Of a DNA stretch of 7,014 nt, positions 1 to 5,659 are shown one piece after another; positions within the stretch are counted from its first letter, which is position 1, and each line of letters begins with the position of its first letter. The notes under the pieces were generated by a model. It was not told where the DNA came from. It did not search any database and saw nothing but the letters and a program-made list of their open reading frames with translations. Source of the DNA: RGIG3994 sp045589735 (lineage in GTDB: Bacteria; Bacillota; Clostridia; Oscillospirales; CAG-272); assembly GCA_045589735.1 (NCBI GenBank), contig JAZNPQ010000122.1, forward strand, positions 1 to 7,014, in the 5' to 3' direction. A program made the translations under genes and the position numbers.

Positions 1-62
1 GCTCCGTGCTATCCCTCACCGATTGCGCCCGAGCAGTCGGTGAAAGACTCATAAGCACATAG
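1..62. other. Unresolved left edge: possible 3' end of a convergent gene, or structured intergenic DNA
   Basis: Two plus-strand frames are open from the window edge. One ends at TAA 52-54 and the other, reading like an amphipathic helix (SLTDCARAVGERL), ends at TAG 60-62. Either could be the tail of a convergent gene. The same stretch forms an 11-bp hairpin (16-26 with 33-43, one T-G pair, 6-nt loop) enclosed by a 5-bp outer stem (GTGCT 6-10 with AGCAC 54-58). No T-run follows, so it is not a standard terminator. The stretch is too short to identify any protein or RNA family. Confidence 0.3.
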
Positions 63-81
63 GTTAAACCAATTATTTTTG

Positions 82-155
82 AAAGTTTTTGAAGATCCTT
101 AAGGAACTTTTTTCCAAAAAGTTCCTTAAGTGGGGTGTGGGGCAACGCCCCACAT
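82..155. repeat. Composite intergenic inverted-repeat element
   Basis: Seen directly: a perfect 15-bp inverted repeat (98-112 with 116-130, outer sequence CTTAAGGAAC, 3-nt loop) is followed after 5 nt by a perfect 8-bp GC-rich stem (TGTGGGGC 136-143 with GCCCCACA 147-154, 3-nt loop). An upstream arm, 82-94, can also pair with 98-110 (12 of 13 positions, two of them G-T), so it competes with the first stem. There is no open reading frame of note. The layout resembles non-coding repeats that I recall between genes in gut Clostridia, but that is memory and not a search. There is only one copy in this window. Possible roles are a dispersed non-autonomous (MITE-like) repeat, a transcript-end stabiliser or a backup terminator. 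Confidence 0.6.
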
Positions 156-192
156 AAAAACGCAACGCACCGTTAAATCCCAATTTGGCGAT

Positions 193-237
193 AAAAAACC
201 GCAAAAAGCCACCGCGGGTTTCCGCGACAGCTTTTTT
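193..237 (-). terminator. Rho-independent terminator of the rnc operon
   Basis: Read on the minus strand, the stem begins 7 nt after the rnc stop. Bases 236-222 (AAAAAGCTGTCGCGG) pair along all 15 positions with 217-203 (CCGCGGTGGCTTTTT), three pairs being G-U, around a 4-nt loop (AAAC). The 3' arm ends in five T, followed after GCGG by a second run of six T (198-193). The A-flanked, GC-core, T-tailed shape so close to the stop codon is typical of an intrinsic terminator. The A tract before the stem suggests possible weak function in the other direction. Confidence 0.85.
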
Positions 238-243
238 ACTTAA

Positions 244-966
244 TTATTTTATCTCGCCGAAAAGACGCAATGCCTCGTACGCGGCGTTCTGCTCCGCCTC
301 GCGCTTCGTTTTTCCTTTGCCTTTTCCAATAATATTACTTCCCATTCGCGCCTCGACCTCAAATGTCTTTGCGTGGTCGGGACCCTTTTCCGCAACTGTT
401 ACGTAGCAAAGCTGCGCAGAGCTGTCCTGCTGTATAAACTGTTGAAGTCTCGTTTTGCAGTCGTGTCCGCATCCGCCATTTCCAACAGTCTCTATCTCTT
501 TTTTTAAGAACGGAAGAACAAGACGCTCCGCGGCATCCATTCCGTCCTCTCCTGCGTCAAGATATATTGCGGCAAGCAGAGCCTCGAAGGCGTCCGACAG
601 TATTGATTTGCTATCGCGTCCGCCGTTTTTTTCCTCACCGACTCCAAGATACAGGTAGTCGCCAAGCCCTATCTCTCTTGCAAAGCCAGCAAGCGCGCGC
701 TCGCATACTATCTCGGCTCTCATTTTGGTGAGGTCGCCCTCGTCGTGAGCCTTGTATTTTTCAAAAAGCAGACGGCTCGCGGCTATCGACAGCACCGAGT
801 CACCGAGAAATTCAAGTCTTTCATTGCAGGTGCTGGGTATCTTTCTAAGCTTCTGCTCGTGCGCGAACGAAGAATGGGTCAGCGCAGTCTCGATAAGCTC
901 CGCATTATTAAATTTATATCGTATACGAACTTCAAGCTCTGCTCTGCTCTTCGGCAATTCGCTCAT
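244..966 (-). CDS. rnc: Ribonuclease III
   Basis: Double-strand-specific endoribonuclease of the cytoplasm. It processes the rRNA precursor and cuts structured mRNAs and sense/antisense duplexes, acting as a Mg-dependent homodimer. The protein is 240 aa, normal for the family. The N-terminal RNase III domain (about 8-155) carries the signature NERLEFLGDSVL (48-59). By alignment with E. coli E38, E41, D45, D114 and E117, the metal and catalytic residues are E49, E52, D56, D125 (in ILSDAFEAL) and E128. A double-stranded RNA binding domain fills about 170-237, from KTRLQQFIQ to the closing helix KTKREAEQNAAYEAL. The ATG at 964-966 is preferred because the family's conserved N-terminus begins there and two SD-like sites precede it. 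The start lies inside plsX (35-nt overlap). This is the last gene before the terminator, and no smc follows. Confidence 0.97.
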   Translation of the reverse strand: MSELPKSRAELEVRIRYKFNNAELIETALTHSSFAHEQKLRKIPSTCNERLEFLGDSVLSIAASRLLFEKYKAHDEGDLTKMRAEIVCERALAGFAREIGLGDYLYLGVGEEKNGGRDSKSILSDAFEALLAAIYLDAGEDGMDAAERLVLPFLKKEIETVGNGGCGHDCKTRLQQFIQQDSSAQLCYVTVAEKGPDHAKTFEVEARMGSNIIGKGKGKTKREAEQNAAYEALRLFGEIK

Positions 967-2014
967 TTGCTTCCTGCGCCTCCTTTTCTGCGTGCTTTGC
1001 GGCTATCTCGGCTTTTCTTCTTGCCTCAAATTTTTCCGCTTCCTTTGCAATATCGTAGGTTACACCCGTATCGACCACAGCTATCGCCTGTCTTATCGCG
1101 TTTTTGAACGCCTTTGCGTTCGACGAGCCGTGCGCCTTTATTACCGGCTTCGAGATGCCGAGTATCGGCGCACCGCCGTGCTCCGATGAGTCGTACTGAT
1201 GCTTAAGCTCCTTTATGTGCTTCTTTACGAGCAGTGCCGATATTTTCGACACGTTTGAGCTGAGGAAGAGATTTTTAAGCTCTGTTATCATCAGCTTTCC
1301 CATACCCTCGACCGATTTGAGCAGTATATTACCCGTAAAGCCGTCGGTCACGAGTACGTCGCACGCATCAAATGCGAGTTGATTTCCCTCGATATTTCCA
1401 ACGAAGTTTATGTCATCCGCAGCGCTCAGCCGCTTATACGCACTCAGCTGCAGCTCGGTACCCTTACAGTCCTCGGCGCCGTTATTAAGCAATCCCACGC
1501 GAGGGATTTCGACTCCGTAATAATTTCTCATATAAGCCGCGCCCATTGCCGCGAACTGCAATAGGCATTCGTCGGTCACCTCTATGTTTGCTCCCGAATC
1601 GAGAAGCAGCACCGGAGGATTAAACGGAAGCACCGAGCCTATCGCCGCACGCTTGACTCCTCTTATTTTTCTGACTATCAGAGAAGCTCCCGTGAACAGT
1701 GCGCCGGAATTTCCCGCGCTGACGACGGCTTCGCCCTTTCCCTCAGAAAGAAGCTTAAGAGCCACACTCATCGACGAATCGTTTTTTGAGCGCACGACAC
1801 AAAGCGGGTCGTCCTCCATCGTTATGACAGTCTTTGTATCGACTATTTCAAAACGCCTCAGGTCAAATCCGTTTTCCTCGGCAATATATTCGATTTTTTC
1901 GCGGTCGCCCACAAGAATAAAGCTCGCGCTGTATTCCTGCGACGCGGCATACGTACCCTTGATAATCTCAAGTGGCGCGTTGTCTCCGCCCATTACATCG
2001 ACGATTATTCTCAT
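932..2014 (-). CDS. plsX: Phosphate acyltransferase PlsX (acyl-ACP:phosphate acyltransferase)
   Basis: PlsX converts acyl-ACP and inorganic phosphate to acyl-phosphate, the donor used by PlsY to acylate glycerol-3-phosphate. It is a soluble, membrane-associated enzyme linking fatty acid and phospholipid synthesis. Recognisable family blocks are the N-terminal IIVDVMGGDNAP (3-14; the usual form is DAMGGD), VVSAGNSGALFTGA (97-110), LLLDSGANIE (136-145), GLLNNGAEDCKGTE (174-187), VTDGFTGNILLKSVEG (222-237) and the HGGAPILGISKPVIKAHGSS block (279-298). The family core ends near residue 325. The protein then has an extra highly charged, Ala/Glu/Lys/Arg-rich helix-forming tail (about 327-360) that makes it 360 aa, longer than the usual 330-345. 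The start lies 7 nt after the trmFO stop. The tail encodes the rnc SD and overlaps rnc. The acyl carrier protein gene often found next to plsX is absent here. Confidence 0.96.
   Translation of the reverse strand: MRIIVDVMGGDNAPLEIIKGTYAASQEYSASFILVGDREKIEYIAEENGFDLRRFEIVDTKTVITMEDDPLCVVRSKNDSSMSVALKLLSEGKGEAVVSAGNSGALFTGASLIVRKIRGVKRAAIGSVLPFNPPVLLLDSGANIEVTDECLLQFAAMGAAYMRNYYGVEIPRVGLLNNGAEDCKGTELQLSAYKRLSAADDINFVGNIEGNQLAFDACDVLVTDGFTGNILLKSVEGMGKLMITELKNLFLSSNVSKISALLVKKHIKELKHQYDSSEHGGAPILGISKPVIKAHGSSNAKAFKNAIRQAIAVVDTGVTYDIAKEAEKFEARRKAEIAAKHAEKEAQEANERIAEEQSRA
972..985 (-). promoter_or_regulatory. rnc ribosome binding site embedded in the plsX coding tail
   Basis: On the minus strand AAGGAGG (985-979) lies 12 nt before the rnc ATG, and a second AGGA (975-972) lies 5 nt before it. 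Both are also codons of the charged PlsX tail (EKEAQEA). Ribosomes finishing plsX therefore pass over the rnc initiation site, which suggests translational coupling. The close AGGA has the shorter, more usual spacing range, while AAGGAGG is the stronger match. Confidence 0.7.
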
Positions 2015-2021
2015 TTACTAT

Positions 2022-3353
2022 TTATTCCTCAACTTCTGTAAGTGCTTCAAGCGCTCTTTTTGCAAGCTCCTCATTTTTTGCGGTCTTACCGCCCTTGACT
2101 CTGTAGCCCAGCGGCTCGACTATTCCGAAATTTGCATTCATTGGGGTAAATCTTCCTCCGACACCGCCACGGCTTACGTAATCAGCCATAGCTCCAAGTA
2201 CCGTAGTTCTCGGGAATATGATCGACCGCATACCGAGCGCCTGTCTTGCGGCATTAATACCCGCGACAAGGCCCGAGCCCGCAGACTCAATATACCCCTC
2301 AACTCCCGTCATCTGTCCCGCAAAATAAAGCTCGGGACGGGACTTTACCGAATAGGTCGCGTCAAGAAATCCGGGTGAGTCGAGATAGGTGTTTCTGTGC
2401 ATCGTTCCGTAGCGCAGATATTCCGCGTTTTCAAGTCCCGGAATAAGACCGAACACTCTTTTTTGCTCGGGGTAGGTCAGGTGTGTCTGAAATCCCACGA
2501 GATTATACATACTTCCCTCAAGATTTTCGCGTCTTAGCTGTACCACGGCGTACGGCTCGGTTCCTGTCTTTGGGTCGGTTATACCCACAGGCTTTAGCGG
2601 TCCGTATCTGAGTGTATCGTAGCCGCGCCTTGCCATTACCTCGACCGGCATACAACCCTCAAACACCTTAAGCTCCTTTTTGGTCTCCTGCTCGTCACGG
2701 TCAAAATCGTGAAGCGGAGCTTCCTTTGCGTTTATCAGCTCGTTATAGAATCTGTCGTACTCCTCTGCGGTCATCGGACAGTTTATGTAGTCGGCGTCGC
2801 CCTTTCCGTATCTTGACGCAAAGAACGCCCTATCCATATTGACCGAGCCGAACTCCACGATGGGAGCTGCGGCGTCAAAGAAATGCAAGCCCTTGCCGCC
2901 AAGACCTTCTATAAAATTCGCCATCGGCTCTGACGTCAGAGGCCCTGTTGCTATAACGGTAATGCCTTCGGGCACACCGTCACACTCCTTTTCTATGACC
3001 TCGACGTCGGGATGATTTTTTATTTTGTTTGTAATATACTCCGAAAATTTTACACGGTCAACCGCAGGCGCTCCGCCTGCGGGAACAGCTGTTACGTCGG
3101 CGGCTTCCATTATAAGCGAGCCGCGGCGGCGCATCTCTTCTTTAAGTAATCCGACCGCGTTTGAGAGCGCGGCGGCGCGGAGCGAATTCGAGCAGACAAG
3201 CTCGGAAAAGCCATCGCTTGTGTGCGCGGGGGTCTTTTTATGCGGCTTCATTTCAAAGAGACGCGCCGCGCATCCTCTTTTGAGTATCTGCCACGCCGCC
3301 TCACAGCCTGCAAGTCCCGCGCCTATTACGTTTACTATAGGTTTTTCGTTCAT
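2022..3353 (-). CDS. trmFO: Methylenetetrahydrofolate-tRNA-(uracil-5-)-methyltransferase TrmFO
   Basis: Folate- and FAD-dependent enzyme that makes 5-methyluridine at position 54 in the T-loop of tRNA. It takes the carbon from 5,10-methylene-THF and the reducing power from NAD(P)H, unlike the SAM-dependent TrmA of enterobacteria. At 443 aa it is close to the B. subtilis protein (435 aa). The N-terminal FAD Rossmann motif is VNVIGAGLAGCEAAW (8-22). The block ELVCSNSLRA (51-60) holds Cys54 and FEGCMPVEVMARRG (231-244) holds Cys234, the counterparts of catalytic Cys53 and Cys226. PAGGAPAVDR (91-100) and the C-terminal ESAGSGLVAGINAA block are also family hallmarks. The GCMP block and the overall length separate it from its relative GidA/MnmG. 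The ATG overlaps the topA stop (ATGA) with no strong SD of its own, so re-initiation after topA is likely. Confidence 0.97.
   Translation of the reverse strand: MNEKPIVNVIGAGLAGCEAAWQILKRGCAARLFEMKPHKKTPAHTSDGFSELVCSNSLRAAALSNAVGLLKEEMRRRGSLIMEAADVTAVPAGGAPAVDRVKFSEYITNKIKNHPDVEVIEKECDGVPEGITVIATGPLTSEPMANFIEGLGGKGLHFFDAAAPIVEFGSVNMDRAFFASRYGKGDADYINCPMTAEEYDRFYNELINAKEAPLHDFDRDEQETKKELKVFEGCMPVEVMARRGYDTLRYGPLKPVGITDPKTGTEPYAVVQLRRENLEGSMYNLVGFQTHLTYPEQKRVFGLIPGLENAEYLRYGTMHRNTYLDSPGFLDATYSVKSRPELYFAGQMTGVEGYIESAGSGLVAGINAARQALGMRSIIFPRTTVLGAMADYVSRGGVGGRFTPMNANFGIVEPLGYRVKGGKTAKNEELAKRALEALTEVEE
2027..2030 (-). promoter_or_regulatory. plsX Shine-Dalgarno (GAGG) inside the end of trmFO
   Basis: GAGG, 12 nt upstream of the plsX ATG on the minus strand, is formed by the last GAG-GAA codons of trmFO just before its TAA. 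The spacing is long, so initiation probably depends partly on ribosomes terminating on trmFO. No better site is visible in the 7-nt gap. Confidence 0.5.
3062..3082. repeat. Perfect 9-bp GC-rich inverted repeat inside trmFO
   Basis: CCGCAGGCG (3062-3070) and CGCCTGCGG (3074-3082) form a 9-bp stem around a 3-nt loop. On the mRNA strand it falls in the codons for the conserved PAGGAPAVDR segment (residues about 91-97). It is most simply a by-product of Pro/Ala/Gly codons, although the stem is strong enough to form in the mRNA. Confidence 0.5.
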
Positions 3354-5638
3354 TTTTTCTGCTTTTTATCTGTGGGCGCGTCCTTTTCAAAGCCGCAGCT
3401 ATCAGTCAGACACACAAGACTTCCCTTGCGTCTGAAAAGTGTTTTTCCGCAGGTCGGACACTTTTCCTCGGTCGGCGTATCCCACGTGGAAAAATCACAT
3501 TCGGGATATTTTTCACAGCCGAAGAATACCGTCTTATTGCGTCCGCGTCTCTTTACGAGCTTACCGCCGCACTTCGGGCATTCTCCCGCCGTTTCCTCTA
3601 TCATCGGCTTTGTAAATTTACAGCTGGGGAAGTTCGAGCAGGCATAGAAGCTGCCGTATCTTCCGTTTCTTATAACAAGCTCGCCGCCGCACAGCTCACA
3701 CTTAAGTCCTGTTTTCTGAGGCTCGGGATTTTTCTTTACTTCCTTTGCCTCCTCTGCGGGCTCTTCCTCTGTTTTTGTCTTTTCTGCTTCAAGCGGTTTT
3801 GTGTTACGGCACTTCGGATAGTTCGGGCAAGCGGCAAATCTGCCGAATTTACCCGTTCTTACTACCATCTTCGCGCCGCACTTCTCACATATCATATCGG
3901 TCTCCTCTGCGGGGACTGTAAGATGCTCGCCGCCTGCCTCAAGCGCCGCGTCAAGCTCCTTCTTAAAGCCTTCCCAGAAATCCGCGAGAACCTTTTCGGT
4001 CGTGGCTCTTCCGTCCTCGATGCTGTCGAGCATAGTTTCCATATTTGCGGTAAACTTATAGTCAACTATGTCGGCAAAGCTCTCCTTCATAAGCTTTGTC
4101 GTTACCTCTCCGAGCTGTGTCGGGGTCAGTACCTTATTGTTATCTATTCTGACGTAATCTCTGTCGGTTATCGTCGTGATTATGGTCGAGAAGGTACTTG
4201 GTCTGCCTATACCTCTGTCCTCAAGGAATTTGATAAGAGAGCCTTCGGTGTATCTTGGGGGGGCTTCTGTGAAATGCTTTGTCGGTGTTATCTTCTCACT
4301 GTCAAGCATACTTCCCGCCGTCAGATTTGGAAGCTTTATGTCCTCCTCACCCTCGTCGCTATGCTCATCGGCATCCGAATATACCGACAGGTATCCCGTA
4401 AACGTCACCGTGTATCCGCTCGTACGGAACAGATTACCATTACAGGTGAAGTCTGCCGTTACCGTTGCATACTTTGCCGATTCCATCTGGCTTGCTATAA
4501 ATCTGTCCCAAATAAGCTTATATATCTTAAACTGGTCGGGAGTCAGGTGCGACTTTATCTTCTGAGGCTCAAGCGCGGGATTTACCGGCCTTATCGCTTC
4601 GTGAGCATCCTGCGCTCCGCTCTTTGTCTTATATACTCTCGGTTTTGCGGGACAGAACCTCTCGCCGTATTTCTCGGTGATAAGCGCTCTTGCCGCCTCC
4701 TTTGCGTCGTCCGACACACGGAGAGAGTCGGTACGCATATAGGTTATAAGACCCTGTGTACCGCCGTTTTCCGCGCCTACGTTTATACCCTCGTAAAGCT
4801 CCTGCGCCGCCTTCATCGTTCTTGCCGAACGGAATCCGAGCTTTTTGACTGCTTCCTGCTGAAGCGTTGAGGTAGTAAAGGGCGGTGCGGGAGTCTTTTG
4901 CTTTGTTCCTCGTCTTACATCGGCTACCTTGAATTTTTCGCCGCTGACCGCATTAACGACTCGCATAGCGTCGTCCTCGCAGGTAAGCTTTACCTTTTTA
5001 CCCGCCTCGTCACCGAAATATTTTACCGAGAAGCTTCCGCTCTCCGACGCAAGTATCGCATCAATAGTCCAGTATTCCTCGGGAACAAACGCGCGTATCT
5101 CTTCCTCGCGCTCAACTATTATACGGGTCGCGACAGACTGCGTGCGTCCTGCCGACAGTCCGCTTTTTATACGCTTCCAGAGTATCGGACTTAACTTATA
5201 ACCGACGATACGGTCAAGTATACGTCTTGCCTGCTGGGCGTTTACAAGGTTCATATCAATGCTTCGGGGATTCTTTATAGCCGCCTTGACACTTTCCTTG
5301 TTTACTGCATTGAATTCCGCACGGAGAGTTTTTTCTACGGGTATGTCAAGTATCTGCGACAGATGCCACGCAATAGCTTCTCCTTCGCGGTCAGGGTCGG
5401 TCGCAATAAAGACCTTGTTTGCCTTCTTTGCCTCTGCCTTTATCTCCTTGATAAGGTCGCCCTTTCCTCTTATATTTATATAATGTGCTTCAAAATTATT
5501 TTCAATGTCAACTCCGAGAGTGCTTTTGGGAAGGTCGCAGATGTGACCCTTTGAGGCTATTACCTTATAGCCCGAGCCCAAAAAAGTTTTTATATTCGCC
5601 GCCTTATGCGGCGACTCGACTATTACAAGATTTGCCAT
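3350..5638 (-). CDS. topA: DNA topoisomerase I (type IA)
   Basis: Relaxes negative supercoils by Mg-dependent cleavage of one strand through a 5'-phosphotyrosine link, removing excess negative supercoiling behind polymerases. The protein is 762 aa. The Toprim domain has Glu8 in LVIVESP and the acidic cluster TDPDREGE (80-87: D81, D83, E85). Other blocks are SGLSAGRTQSVATR (159-172), active-site Tyr300 with Arg302 in GLITYMRTDS (296-305), and HEAIRPV (346-352). The C-terminal part has four four-cysteine zinc ribbons: C584/C587/C604/C610, C647/C650/C667/C673, C687/C690/C708/C714 and C727/C730/C743/C748, with an acidic linker between the first two. I chose the ATG at 5638 because MANLVIVESP matches the family and AAAGGA lies 6 nt upstream. 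An in-frame TTG at 5653 would add five residues but overlaps that SD. The stop overlaps the trmFO start. Confidence 0.98.
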   Translation of the reverse strand: MANLVIVESPHKAANIKTFLGSGYKVIASKGHICDLPKSTLGVDIENNFEAHYINIRGKGDLIKEIKAEAKKANKVFIATDPDREGEAIAWHLSQILDIPVEKTLRAEFNAVNKESVKAAIKNPRSIDMNLVNAQQARRILDRIVGYKLSPILWKRIKSGLSAGRTQSVATRIIVEREEEIRAFVPEEYWTIDAILASESGSFSVKYFGDEAGKKVKLTCEDDAMRVVNAVSGEKFKVADVRRGTKQKTPAPPFTTSTLQQEAVKKLGFRSARTMKAAQELYEGINVGAENGGTQGLITYMRTDSLRVSDDAKEAARALITEKYGERFCPAKPRVYKTKSGAQDAHEAIRPVNPALEPQKIKSHLTPDQFKIYKLIWDRFIASQMESAKYATVTADFTCNGNLFRTSGYTVTFTGYLSVYSDADEHSDEGEEDIKLPNLTAGSMLDSEKITPTKHFTEAPPRYTEGSLIKFLEDRGIGRPSTFSTIITTITDRDYVRIDNNKVLTPTQLGEVTTKLMKESFADIVDYKFTANMETMLDSIEDGRATTEKVLADFWEGFKKELDAALEAGGEHLTVPAEETDMICEKCGAKMVVRTGKFGRFAACPNYPKCRNTKPLEAEKTKTEEEPAEEAKEVKKNPEPQKTGLKCELCGGELVIRNGRYGSFYACSNFPSCKFTKPMIEETAGECPKCGGKLVKRRGRNKTVFFGCEKYPECDFSTWDTPTEEKCPTCGKTLFRRKGSLVCLTDSCGFEKDAPTDKKQKK

Positions 5639-5644
5639 TTGGTT

Positions 5645-5650
5645 TCCTTT
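5645..5650 (-). promoter_or_regulatory. topA ribosome binding site that decides the ATG start
   Basis: AAAGGA on the minus strand lies 6 nt before the ATG at 5638, within the 21-nt gap after dprA. It overlaps the codons that would follow the alternative TTG start at 5653, which has no comparable site upstream. Confidence 0.75.
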
Positions 5651-5659
5651 CAATAATAA

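Noticed and set aside
1..60. Possible T-box, tRNA or SRP RNA on the minus strand (reads AGGGATAGCACGG near the edge)
   Set aside because: The match to the T-box consensus is poor, no cloverleaf with a CCA end can be drawn, and no SRP Alu or GNRA landmarks are seen.
98..154. The two repeat hairpins as a classical plus-strand terminator for a convergent gene
   Set aside because: No T-run follows the second hairpin on the plus strand (TAAAAACG follows), and in the first the T-run lies within the stem. It may still impede polymerase, but it lacks the standard shape.
1584..2378. 264-aa open frame on the plus strand antisense to plsX and trmFO
   Set aside because: It has low-complexity Ser/Arg-rich content, no recognisable motif, and lies opposite two strongly conserved genes. 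It is a codon-bias shadow.
3923..4870. 315-aa open frame on the plus strand antisense to topA
   Set aside because: The composition (Arg/Leu/Cys/Tyr-rich) is typical of an antisense shadow, no family is recognised, and the opposite strand has clear topA motifs.
5596..5614. 7-bp inverted repeat TCGCCGC/GCGGCGA in the first codons of topA as a regulatory hairpin
   Set aside because: It encodes the conserved SPHKAA segment of the Toprim motif region and begins about 24 nt inside the gene. It is short and most likely incidental.
5639..5653. TTG start for topA adding five residues (MKGNQ)
   Set aside because: It overlaps the good SD of the ATG at 5638, and the family's N-terminus begins at that ATG.
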